Positions 1-7,230 of a DNA stretch of 11,606 nt are shown here, piece by piece. The position numbers and the translations under genes were made by a program. The notes under the pieces are model-generated. The model ran no database searches and had not been told where the DNA came from. It worked only from the letters and a program-made list of their open reading frames with translations. The stretch's first letter is position 1. Each line of letters begins with the position of its first letter. The DNA comes from an uncultured Burkholderiales bacterium (GTDB lineage Bacteria; Pseudomonadota; Gammaproteobacteria; Burkholderiales; Burkholderiaceae_E). Location: positions 1-11,606 of the forward strand of contig CAIXXI010000504.1 in NCBI GenBank assembly GCA_903923345.1, given 5' to 3'.

Positions 1-447
1 CGCGCTGGCATCGAGCACACGGCGCAGGAAGTCGCCGAGCTGGTCGAGGCGATCGTGCGCTTGAAGCCTTTTCCGGATGTGCCCGAGGCCCTGGCTCGGA
101 TGCGCACTCGCTACAGGCTTGCGGTGCTGTCAAACGGTGACCCGGACATGCTCGAGGCGGCACGGGCGCACCATCAGGTGCCATTTGATGCGGTCATCTC
201 TGTGGCGCAGGCCGGTTCGTTCAAGCCGCATGTCGTGACCTATTCCACCGCAGCAAGACTGATGGGCGTTGAGATGCATGAAGTGCTCTTCATTGCCAAC
301 CACGCCTTCGACTGCATTGGAGCCAAGTCAGCCGGCATGAGAACCGCCTTCATTGATCGGCGAGCAAGGCCTTTCGGCGGCACACCGCATCAGCCGGATA
401 TCGTCGTGACTGACATGCAGTCACTCGCGGTTCTGCTCGCCCCCTGA
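1..447 (+). CDS. HAD-family hydrolase, haloacid dehalogenase type II-like (5' partial)
   Basis: The reading frame is open from the first base, so the gene starts upstream and the N-terminal motif I with the nucleophilic Asp is missing. The visible 148 residues match the C-terminal core of L-2-haloacid dehalogenase-like HAD proteins. Motif II is LAVLSNGD (Ser/Asn), motif III is GSFKPHVVTY (Lys, with Tyr six residues on) and motif IV is FIANHAFDCIGAKSAG, with the conserved Asp. Such enzymes hydrolyse 2-haloacids through an Asp ester. However, the usual S-S-N-x-W-D of true dehalogenases reads A-N-H-A-F-D here, so the substrate may differ. A GTG at 55 could be read as a start but would cut the fold, so I treat the gene as truncated by the window edge. 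The stop is TGA at 445-447. The family call is firm and the substrate is unknown. Confidence 0.85.
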   Translation, partial: RAGIEHTAQEVAELVEAIVRLKPFPDVPEALARMRTRYRLAVLSNGDPDMLEAARAHHQVPFDAVISVAQAGSFKPHVVTYSTAARLMGVEMHEVLFIANHAFDCIGAKSAGMRTAFIDRRARPFGGTPHQPDIVVTDMQSLAVLLAP

Positions 448-473
448 GGGCTGTGCGCCACCTGGCGTGACGT

Positions 474-701
474 TCAATCGTCGATTTCGACGGATTCAAA
501 GGCGATGTTGCGGCCTTCGATTTTTCGGCCATCGCGGCCGAAATGCGAGTGAGAGACACCTTGAGGCGTGCTTCGATACCAGCGCTGCATGCGGGCAGCC
601 GCTTCGATTGCAGCTGAAGGGTCGAGAATCGAGACGAGCGAGAACGGGGTGTGAGTCGCGTTGTCGGTGTCTTCGATGACGTCTTCAAAAGTGGCTTGCA
701 T
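474..701 (-). CDS. small hypothetical protein, 75 aa
   Basis: This is a short minus-strand gene whose product I do not recognise. The frame can be extended upstream to 740, but I chose the ATG at 701 because an AGGAG Shine-Dalgarno sequence lies 8 nt before it. The protein starts MQATFEDVIEDTDN, is acidic at both ends (it closes ESVEIDD), and has a central stretch with an amphipathic helix (PSAAIEAAARMQRWYR) followed by a polar His/Gly/Arg-rich part. There is no signal peptide, membrane segment or Cys pair, so it is probably a soluble cytoplasmic protein. It is convergent with the HAD gene (26 nt between stops). It sits downstream of, but is separated by a terminator from, the mct-mcd operon, so it is probably transcribed on its own. 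The ribosome site is the main evidence that it is real. Confidence 0.55.
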   Translation of the reverse strand: MQATFEDVIEDTDNATHTPFSLVSILDPSAAIEAAARMQRWYRSTPQGVSHSHFGRDGRKIEGRNIAFESVEIDD

Positions 702-877
702 GGTCGTCTCTCCTGGGTTCGAGTGGTGCGCCGAGCGCATGAGACGAATCTAATGGTGACGCTCAGGCGCTGCCATCGTTTCCGACCCATTTGCGCTGAG
801 TGGCTTTTCCAGTCCGATGACCGGCAGGTCAACGTCGAGAAATCAGGCTGCTCCGTGTGCGGCAGTCGACAGACATG
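702..877. other. intergenic spacer upstream of the small gene
   Basis: This non-coding stretch lies between the operon terminator and the start of the 75-aa gene, and should hold that gene's promoter on the minus strand. I see an AT-richer patch near 748-754 that could be a -10 element, but no convincing -35. No repeat or RNA gene is apparent. Confidence 0.3.
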
Positions 878-903
878 AAAAAGGCGCGCTGATCGCGCGC
901 CTT
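878..903 (-). terminator. rho-independent terminator of the mipA-mct-mcd operon
   Basis: Bases 881-889 (AAGGCGCGC) pair perfectly with 895-903 (GCGCGCCTT) around a 5-nt loop. Read on the minus strand, the GC-rich 9-bp stem runs into TTTTT (878-882). It begins 23 nt beyond the stop codon of the acyl-CoA dehydrogenase gene, which is the right place and orientation to end that operon. No U-tract follows on the plus strand. Confidence 0.85.
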
Positions 904-926
904 GAGGAGTGTCTGGTCGAGTCGGC

Positions 927-2630
927 TCAGGCGAGCAGCGCCCGAGCCACGATGCCGGCCTGAATCTCCGCTGCACCCTCGAAGACATTCAGGATGCGCG
1001 CATCCACGAGCACGCGACTGATCCGGTATTCCATTGCATATCCGTTGCCGCCGTGGATTTGCGCGGCATTGTCGGCACATGACCAGGCGACCCTTGCCGC
1101 GAGCAGTTTGGCCATGCCGGCTTCGAGGTCGCAGCGGCGTCCTGCATCTTTCTGGCGAGCGGAGAACAGGGTGAGCTGGCGGGCGATCATGATCTCGACA
1201 GCCATCCAAGCCAGTTTGTCGGACACCCGCGGAAATTCGACGATCGGACGTCCGAACTGATGTCGATCACAGGCGTAGCTCAGACCCAATTCCATCGCGC
1301 TTTGGGCCACGCCGACCGCGCGGGCCGCCGTCTGGATCCGGGCGCTCTCGAAGGTCTGCATCAACTGTTTGAAACCATGGCCCTTGACGCCGCCCAGCAG
1401 GGCGGTATCCGGAATCTCATAGCCGTCGAACCCGATCTCGTATTCCTTCATGCCCCGATAGCCCAGCACTTCGATCTCGCTGCCGCTCATGCCTTCCGCC
1501 GGAAACGGGTTGGCATCGGTGCCGCGGGGCTTGGGCACCAGGAACATCGACAGTCCCTTGTAGCCGGGCTGATCACGATCCGTGCGGGCCAGCAGTGTCA
1601 TCAGATCGCTTCGCGCACCGTGCGTGGTCCAGGTCTTGTTGCCGTGTATGCGCCACACCGGCTGGTCGTCTGCCGAATGGCCCGGTTCGGCACGGGTTCG
1701 AAGCGAGGCCAGATCAGAGCCTGTATCGGGCTCGGTGAATGAGGCGGTCGGGATGGTGGTGCCCGACATCAATCCAGGCAGCAGCGCCTTTTTCTGGGCC
1801 TCTGTGCCATTCAGCAGAATGAGCTCACACGCAATCTCGGTGCGGGTGCCAAGCGATCCGAGGCCGATCCAACTGCGCGACAGCTCCTCAGTGACGACGC
1901 ACATGGCGATCTTGCCCATGCCTGAGCCGCCCCAGGCCTCCGGGACCGTCAGACCAAACACGCCGAGTTCGCCGAGTTCTGCAATGATTGAATCGGGAAT
2001 CAGATCATTGCGCAGATGCCAGCCATGGGCTGCCTCGGCATGGTCATCCGACCACCTGCCGAATTGGGTCCGGATTTCAGCCAGCGCTGGGTCCTCATAG
2101 CCAGGATTGCCGAAATAGCGCACGGCGCGACCCTGAGAGATCAACTCGGTGATCCGGCTTCGAACAACGGGTGAAAAGCCATTCAGCCGCAGCGTCTTCA
2201 CGTCAGGATCAGTGAGGAAAGCCTCAACCGCTTGACCGTCGCGATCGATCAGTTCGGGTCTGAAGATCTCGCCCTGGCTCATCGGCAATCCACCGGCGAG
2301 CTGGGCCAGATATTCACCGAAGGCGGATTGAAGGATCAGCGATTCAAGCTCCTCGCGGGCACCGGTTTGCTGCAAGCGCTGCGCCCACCCGAGGGTCTCG
2401 CGCAATGCTCTGACATAGGTCGCAGCCCAGGCAAAGCCATGCGCCCGGGCCTGCTCACGATTCAGGGCGTCATCGGTGCCGTCGCGGGCAAGTCTCGCCT
2501 GAAGTTGTGAACGCAGCTCTTGAAGAAGGCGGTCTGCTGCCAGCAAGGCGCGCTCACAGCTGGTATCGAGACCGTCGATCAGGGCTGAGGACAGGGCGTC
2601 CTGCATGGGAAGAGATTCGGGTTTGTTCAT
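927..2630 (-). CDS. mcd: acyl-CoA dehydrogenase, probable (2S)-methylsuccinyl-CoA dehydrogenase
   Basis: This is a flavin (FAD) acyl-CoA dehydrogenase of 567 residues, about 170 longer than ordinary family members because of a helical N-terminal extension. That extension is typical of methylsuccinyl-CoA dehydrogenase, which oxidises methylsuccinyl-CoA to mesaconyl-C1-CoA in the ethylmalonyl-CoA pathway and passes electrons to ETF. The catalytic domain begins near residue 205. It shows AWGGSGM (232-238), the FAD/substrate motif TEPDTGSD (299-306), EVLGYRGMKEYE (387-398), FESARIQTAARAVGVAQSA (427-445), QIHGGNGYAMEY (524-535) and the catalytic base Glu551 in NVFEGAAEIQ. The last four blocks closely resemble Mcd as I remember it. 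I chose the ATG at 2630; a GTG at 2639 adds three residues, and neither has a strong ribosome site. The gene is 21 nt downstream of the CoA-transferase gene and is the last gene of the operon. A different short branched-chain substrate remains possible. Confidence 0.8.
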   Translation of the reverse strand: MNKPESLPMQDALSSALIDGLDTSCERALLAADRLLQELRSQLQARLARDGTDDALNREQARAHGFAWAATYVRALRETLGWAQRLQQTGAREELESLILQSAFGEYLAQLAGGLPMSQGEIFRPELIDRDGQAVEAFLTDPDVKTLRLNGFSPVVRSRITELISQGRAVRYFGNPGYEDPALAEIRTQFGRWSDDHAEAAHGWHLRNDLIPDSIIAELGELGVFGLTVPEAWGGSGMGKIAMCVVTEELSRSWIGLGSLGTRTEIACELILLNGTEAQKKALLPGLMSGTTIPTASFTEPDTGSDLASLRTRAEPGHSADDQPVWRIHGNKTWTTHGARSDLMTLLARTDRDQPGYKGLSMFLVPKPRGTDANPFPAEGMSGSEIEVLGYRGMKEYEIGFDGYEIPDTALLGGVKGHGFKQLMQTFESARIQTAARAVGVAQSAMELGLSYACDRHQFGRPIVEFPRVSDKLAWMAVEIMIARQLTLFSARQKDAGRRCDLEAGMAKLLAARVAWSCADNAAQIHGGNGYAMEYRISRVLVDARILNVFEGAAEIQAGIVARALLA

Positions 2631-2651
2631 GACGATCACTTAAAAATTCAA

Positions 2652-3908
2652 TCAGGTTGATGGCTGTTTTCCGCCGAGGATGCCTTCGGCTTGAAGTGAT
2701 GCGGTTCGAGCTTCGCTGAGATTCAGGACGTCTTGCATCACCTGAGCGGTATCTGCGCCGATGATCGACGCGGGTGAGACCGGTGTGCGGGCCGATCGAC
2801 TGAATGACAGCGGCGAACCGGTGGTGAGGAAGCGTCCGTAGCCTGGGTGCTCGATTCGGCGAAACATCGGATTGGATTCTGAGACGCGAGGATCTTCAGC
2901 CAGCATTTGCTGGAAAGTGCGGTACGGCCCCCAGAGCAAAGAACGGTCGGTGAATGCCTGTGCGACCTGCGCCAGGGTTCGTTCAGAAAACCAGGGCCTG
3001 AAGACCGCCGAAATCAGCTCTCGAGCCTTCCAGCGCCCCTCTTCGGTCTCGAGGGTGTGGCCCAGTGCGTTGGCTGCAGCAGTGAGTCCCGATTCGAGGC
3101 CCAGCGCGCGAACCAGCGCTTTCCATTGCCGGTCGCTGATGGCAACGACCATCACATGGCGTGCGTCCGAGGTGACGAAGGCATCGCCGTAAGCGCCGTA
3201 CAAGAAATTGCCGTCTGCGTTGCGCGAGCTGCCGTTGACCTCCACATCGGCGACATAGCCCAGGTTGGCTGCGGTTGCAAAGGCGATATCCGCCAGCGTG
3301 AGGTTGACCAGTTGCCCTTCGCCAGTGAGTCTGCGATGGCGTTCTGCTGCAAGGATGGCAGTTGCCAGTGTCATCCCGGCCAGCATGTCCCAGGCGGGAA
3401 GAACATGGTTGACCGGCTGCTGCCCGTCGCCCGTAATCAGTGGAAACCCGGCTGCGCAATTCACCGTGTAGTCGACTGCATTCGCTCCATCCGGTGAACC
3501 GCTGAGTTGCACCATGATCAGATCGGGTCGGCGCGCACTGAGTGCCTCGTAGCCGAGATCGCCGTCAACGCCCAGGTTCGTGAGGAAGATGCCACTTGCT
3601 GCGCCAGGGGCGGTGATGAGGTCTTGCATCAGGGCGCGTCCCTGAGGGGCTCGGGGATTGATCTCGACCGAGCGCTTGCCATGATTCAGGGAGGCCCAAT
3701 ACAGGCTGTTGCCGCGTTCATTGATGGGCAGGCGCTTGGAATCGATGTTGCCGCCCGGCGGATCAATGCGGATGACATCTGCGCCGAGCTGCGCCAGAGC
3801 CAGTCCGCAGGAAGGCGCTGCGACGAAGGCAGAAAATTCGACGATGCGAAGACCCTGCAGGGGAGCGGCGCCAGGGAACGCAGATCGGTCAAGTGTCGCG
3901 GTCGACAT
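2652..3908 (-). CDS. mct: family III CoA-transferase, probable mesaconyl-CoA C1-C4 CoA transferase
   Basis: This is a CaiB/BaiF (family III) CoA-transferase of 418 residues, the usual length, cytoplasmic and normally an interlocked dimer. The N-terminal motif is LRIVEFSAFVAAPSCGLALAQLGADVIRIDPPGG (20-53, split here only by position). Later come SLYWASLNHGKRSV (68-81), VDYTVN (145-150), NHVLPAWDMLAG (167-178), LAAERHRRLTGEGQLV (186-201), GNFLYGAYGDAF and VMVVAISDRQWKAL. Asp174 in PAWD aligns with the catalytic Asp of the family, which forms the acyl-anhydride. These blocks follow the Chloroflexus mesaconyl-CoA transferase, as I recall it, better than formyl-CoA or glutarate CoA-transferases. 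Mct moves CoA within mesaconate from C1 to C4. The start is ATG 3908, with an AGGA 10 nt upstream. It begins 2 nt after the mipA-like stop and is followed by the mcd-like gene, whose product is Mct's substrate. Confidence 0.78.
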   Translation of the reverse strand: MSTATLDRSAFPGAAPLQGLRIVEFSAFVAAPSCGLALAQLGADVIRIDPPGGNIDSKRLPINERGNSLYWASLNHGKRSVEINPRAPQGRALMQDLITAPGAASGIFLTNLGVDGDLGYEALSARRPDLIMVQLSGSPDGANAVDYTVNCAAGFPLITGDGQQPVNHVLPAWDMLAGMTLATAILAAERHRRLTGEGQLVNLTLADIAFATAANLGYVADVEVNGSSRNADGNFLYGAYGDAFVTSDARHVMVVAISDRQWKALVRALGLESGLTAAANALGHTLETEEGRWKARELISAVFRPWFSERTLAQVAQAFTDRSLLWGPYRTFQQMLAEDPRVSESNPMFRRIEHPGYGRFLTTGSPLSFSRSARTPVSPASIIGADTAQVMQDVLNLSEARTASLQAEGILGGKQPST

Positions 3909-3910
3909 GC

Positions 3911-4699
3911 TCAGAACATCCTGTATGCCAGTGCCAGCAGGGCGGTGTAGTAGGTCCGATCACGCACGATCGGAGAATCGGCTGCTTCGCCGAGCAGCCT
4001 GCCGACGCTGGCCCCGCCGATCACAATCCAGCGTTCATTGATTGCATGATTGGCGCTGATGCCGGTTTGGATATTTCGGAAACCGGCGCCGGGCGCGTAA
4101 GGCGCATAACCGCTTGCCAGGGATTGTTGATCATCGACGCCGTACCAGGTTTGCTGAGACTTCGAATTGGCTGCCGTCGCGAAGACAAAGGCCGTCATGA
4201 AGGTTGTCGGAGCGAGCATGGTGTTATACCGGGCGCCGATGTCGAGCTCGCCGCCGCGACCGCCCGCCCGAACATTCGCACCCACCGTCCAGTTCCTCGA
4301 CAGGTGCTGGGTCAGGTATGCGCTGGCTTCGACGCCCCAGTCGATGTCGCCCATTCCACGCAGCGCGGAGGCGTCGGCCTCTCGTCGTCCGAATTGAGGA
4401 ATGACACGGATTCCCGCCTGAGTGGCGAGGGTATTGACGAACGAATACCCGACTCCGGTCCCGGTGCTGGCGAAAAATCCATTCTTGTTGGCGTAATCGA
4501 TGAGGGGCAACACGGTCAGGACACGGTCTTCAGCGCCCAGGTAGGCTGGCCGGGATATTGCGCTGACGCCAAGCAGGAGGCGGCTGTCGCCCGGGCCCAC
4601 CGGTGGGAGGCTGACGATGCCCTGATACTGTGCGGCAGCTGGCAGTGCAGTGAACATCAAGGCGCCGGCGAGTGCGCTCAGGGCTGTGCGTCTGGTCAT
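3911..4699 (-). CDS. MipA/OmpV family outer-membrane protein
   Basis: This is an outer-membrane beta-barrel protein of 262 residues. A Sec signal peptide is clear: MTRR, then a hydrophobic core (ALSALAGALMFTALP), then an Ala-Ala-Ala cleavage site before Gln24. The mature part has alternating amphipathic strands, a PAYLGAEDR element with the nearby LPLIDY stretch typical of MipA/OmpV (family pattern P.Y.G......P...Y), and ends in a terminal Phe (AYRMF), the signal for barrel assembly. Family members are named for scaffolding murein synthases (MipA) or as immunogenic OmpV porin-like proteins; most have no proven substrate. It is the first gene of an operon with the CoA-transferase (2 nt spacing) and the dehydrogenase, so a role in uptake linked to that pathway is possible but only inferred. 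The start is ATG 4699, with an AGGA about 11 nt upstream. Confidence 0.82.
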   Translation of the reverse strand: MTRRTALSALAGALMFTALPAAAQYQGIVSLPPVGPGDSRLLLGVSAISRPAYLGAEDRVLTVLPLIDYANKNGFFASTGTGVGYSFVNTLATQAGIRVIPQFGRREADASALRGMGDIDWGVEASAYLTQHLSRNWTVGANVRAGGRGGELDIGARYNTMLAPTTFMTAFVFATAANSKSQQTWYGVDDQQSLASGYAPYAPGAGFRNIQTGISANHAINERWIVIGGASVGRLLGEAADSPIVRDRTYYTALLALAYRMF

Positions 4700-4730
4700 G
4701 GGAAGATTGATCCTGTCGTCGTCGAAAGGG

Positions 4731-4757
4731 CGGACAGCATGTCCGTTCAGGCGTCAA
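4731..4757 (-). promoter_or_regulatory. candidate operator and -35 element before the mipA-like operon
   Basis: A perfect inverted repeat CGGACA-GCA-TGTCCG occupies 4731-4745, about 32 nt before the mipA-like start codon. On the minus strand a TTGACG hexamer (4752-4757) lies 6 nt upstream of it, like a -35 box, but no good -10 hexamer follows at the normal spacing. The repeat lies where a -10 region would be, which suits a regulator site. It could instead form a small hairpin in the leader RNA. Assignment is inference. Confidence 0.35.
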
Positions 4758-4811
4758 TTCCATCACAAAGTGGGAGACCCGGTTGCCGTAGCATGATTGG
4801 CATCGATTTTC

Positions 4812-7205
4812 ATGACCTGCATCCACTCTGGGTTTAGAAAGCCTGCCGTGTCCGGATCAAACCGTTTCGACCTCTTTGCCCGGACCCGGGAGTCGCTCGG
4901 ACAGCACCTCAGCGAAGTGCTGACAGAGGGCCTTCCAGCACTGGCAGATGCCTTGGCTCAGTCAGCCATTCGATCCGACTCTCCGGTTGCCCGCGATGCA
5001 CTGATGAACGCCGCACGAGTGCTTCGAACTGACGTTCGAGGCCGGGTGAAAAGCGCCATTTCGACGCTCAATGACCTGACGTTTCGTTTGCTGGAGTTGA
5101 ATCAGTCCAAAGGTCGGGTCGATGATTCCGCGTGGCTCAGCCTGCTTCCAGAGCGGGAGCTCGAGCTGCAAATCCTCGCAGATGAACTCGCCAATGCCAT
5201 CCAGGAGCAGATTGGCGACGTTTATCCAGGCTGGCTCAAGCGCATTGAGCAGCTGACACTTCAGGCAGCCAGCGAAACTCGCGTGCCATTCGGGGCAGCA
5301 ACGATTGCAGCAGCATCGCTGTCTGCGCTTGAGCCGGTCACAGCCGAACGTTCACTGCGCACCTCCGTTCGGATTGCGGTGCTCGAGGAACTGGCGCCCA
5401 GACTGGCCGGCGCCATCAGGCAAACCGATATTTGGCTTGAGGCCCAGGGTGTCTTGCCGAGTGAAGCAGCCACCCGATCGTTCACTGATGAGGCGAGCGC
5501 GGCGGCTTCAATCGAACCAGAGTTTGCCCGGCCAATGGGTGCAGTGGCCAGGGTCCCAAGAGATGGCGTACCGGAGCGCCAGACCGCCCAACCGATCAGC
5601 GCTGCATTGAGGGCCTCGAACACGCTCGGATTTCAGCCTTTGTCCATGATTGCACCGGGTGAGCCGGACATACAAAGGGCGGCCAGTCTGCCTCGCCCGT
5701 TTCAGCTCGCTGAGGATGCAATCGACTTTGCGGCTCGCCATGGAGTCGAGCCCTACAGTCGAGAGGCGCGTCGCCTGTACTTTCTCGAGCCGCGCGCTCA
5801 GATGCTCCGGATGGGCGCATCGCCGGAGCAGATGGCCGTGCTCGATCTGGTGGCCGGTCTTTTCGATCAGGTGTGCGACGATTCGAAAATTCCGCCTGCA
5901 GCCCGCGGCTTGATCTGGCGGCTGCAGCAGCCGGTCGCGGTCCTTTCGATGCTGGATGCCGGATTTCTGGGAGACAGCCGCCGATCTCTGCGCGATCTGA
6001 TCGAGGCGATTGCCTCGATCTCAACGACGTATGGCGAAGAGCTCGAGCAGCAAGGCGAGGTGTTCCAGCGGCTCGAAACCAGCGTGCGGGCACTCGAAGT
6101 CATGGCACACACGCTTCAAGCGCGGGCGCTCGCCATCGGTATCCACATCGGGCGTGAGTATGGGCGCGCGGCGGAGGGCGTCAAAACCTTGCTTTCGAAG
6201 CTGACGCGGGAGCGCCAGGCGGTGCTTGCTTCGCCGAATCACGGCAATCGCAGGAACATGTCGCGCCGCCCGAGCCCGGAGATGGAAGAAGCGGTCACGC
6301 AGCGGCTCGAGCGGGCGTTGCGCGAGCGACTGTCTCGAGCAGAGGTGCCGGATTCGATTCAGGAGTTCCTGTTGGCGGTTTGGCTGCGACACCTGCGAAC
6401 CGCAGTGCTTCGCGATGGTGAAAACAGTCCCGAGTTCAAGCAGGCGATGCAGGTGGTTGACGATCTGCTGTGGACACTTGACGCGTCCGGCCCTGGGCTC
6501 AGTCGCAAGCAGCTCGCCAATCGGATTCCGCCTCTGATTCGCACCTTGAGGCAAGGCGTTCAGGCTGTTGGAGCCCGTCAGGAGGAATACCAGCCCTTTC
6601 TCGACACATTGTTCCTGATGCATCTTCGAAAGATGCAGAAAGTGCCGCAGCCGAGCCCTGAATCGCAGACATCCAAGGCTTCCGAGGGTTCAACTGATCT
6701 GCAGCAGGTCAGTACTGGATCGGTCGCTGAATTGAGCCAGGACGACCCGCCGACCATCTGGCTCGATGATTCGTTGCAGGCCGGTCCGCGCAATGGGGTA
6801 CAGCAGGATCGAGGCATTGACAGTGGCTTAGTCCATCGAGGTGATCCGATGGTTGTTGAGTCTGTGCTTGCAGTGGGTCGCTCGTCCAGTCCGGAAGACA
6901 CCGTGATGGTCGCGGACGACGAACGATTGCCCTCCGTCCTGGCGAGTGTCGATCTCAACGATTTTCCGCCGGCTCCGAGGCGTTTGCAGCTGCGTCCTGA
7001 CGAGCTTGCGGTGACGCTGCGGCTTGGCGATTGGCTGGAAATGGACGGACGAGGCGGTGAGATGCAGCAGGTCAAAGTGGCCTGGCTGAATGGTGGGCGG
7101 ACTGTGGTCTTGTTATTGCGCCGCCAGGATCGTCGGGTGGTCTCTCTTCAGATGGGCGAGCTTCAGCGTCGGTTTGCGAACCGTCAGGCCTGGATGATCG
7201 TCTGA
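4812..7205 (+). CDS. DUF1631 family protein
   Basis: This large, mainly helical cytoplasmic protein (797 residues from this start) belongs to DUF1631, a proteobacterial family often wrongly labelled thymidine phosphorylase; its function is unknown to me. The N-terminal part (to about 230) starts with RFDLFARTRESLGQHLSEVL. A family core near 365-400 reads LIWRLQQPVAVLSMLDAGFLGD, where the pattern R-L-Q-x-P-V-x-x-x-x-x-x-D is usual. A Ser/Gln/Asp-rich linker without clear structure covers about 620-715. The last 75 residues (TLRLGDWLEM ... VKVAWLNGGRTVVLLLRRQDRRVVSL) look like the PilZ-like beta-domain that ends this family, although the classical RxxxR and DxSxxG c-di-GMP motifs are not evident. 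The start is uncertain: TTG 4797 and GTG 4848 are also in frame, and none has a strong ribosome site. The gene is divergent from the mipA-like operon and convergent with the ATPase gene (25 nt gap). Confidence 0.8.
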   Translation: MTCIHSGFRKPAVSGSNRFDLFARTRESLGQHLSEVLTEGLPALADALAQSAIRSDSPVARDALMNAARVLRTDVRGRVKSAISTLNDLTFRLLELNQSKGRVDDSAWLSLLPERELELQILADELANAIQEQIGDVYPGWLKRIEQLTLQAASETRVPFGAATIAAASLSALEPVTAERSLRTSVRIAVLEELAPRLAGAIRQTDIWLEAQGVLPSEAATRSFTDEASAAASIEPEFARPMGAVARVPRDGVPERQTAQPISAALRASNTLGFQPLSMIAPGEPDIQRAASLPRPFQLAEDAIDFAARHGVEPYSREARRLYFLEPRAQMLRMGASPEQMAVLDLVAGLFDQVCDDSKIPPAARGLIWRLQQPVAVLSMLDAGFLGDSRRSLRDLIEAIASISTTYGEELEQQGEVFQRLETSVRALEVMAHTLQARALAIGIHIGREYGRAAEGVKTLLSKLTRERQAVLASPNHGNRRNMSRRPSPEMEEAVTQRLERALRERLSRAEVPDSIQEFLLAVWLRHLRTAVLRDGENSPEFKQAMQVVDDLLWTLDASGPGLSRKQLANRIPPLIRTLRQGVQAVGARQEEYQPFLDTLFLMHLRKMQKVPQPSPESQTSKASEGSTDLQQVSTGSVAELSQDDPPTIWLDDSLQAGPRNGVQQDRGIDSGLVHRGDPMVVESVLAVGRSSSPEDTVMVADDERLPSVLASVDLNDFPPAPRRLQLRPDELAVTLRLGDWLEMDGRGGEMQQVKVAWLNGGRTVVLLLRRQDRRVVSLQMGELQRRFANRQAWMIV

Positions 7206-7230
7206 CCGACTGTGTGGGGTGATCTACGGC

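Noticed and set aside
456..470. Short inverted repeat after the HAD stop as a terminator
   Set aside because: Only a 4-5 bp stem with a tiny loop and no T-run on either strand.
350..988. A 212-codon minus-strand frame crossing the HAD end, the small gene and the dehydrogenase end
   Set aside because: It runs through the operon terminator and across three genes in another frame, and is Arg/Ser-rich low-quality sequence.
1260..2100. Plus-strand open frames of 160 and 172 codons across the acyl-CoA dehydrogenase gene
   Set aside because: They are antisense shadows of a well-conserved enzyme with all of its motifs.
927..3908. Glutarate route: glutarate CoA-transferase plus glutaryl-CoA dehydrogenase
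   Set aside because: This is a common pairing of the same two families, but the dehydrogenase is about 170 residues too long and both proteins carry blocks typical of Mcd and Mct instead.
3893..4837. A 314-codon open frame on the plus strand, antisense to the mipA-like gene
   Set aside because: It lies opposite a gene with a clear signal peptide and barrel features, and its own translation shows no recognisable domain. High GC content gives long antisense frames.
6021..6623. A 200-codon minus-strand frame inside the DUF1631 gene
   Set aside because: It is antisense to a family-matching coding frame, has no domain and no good start context.
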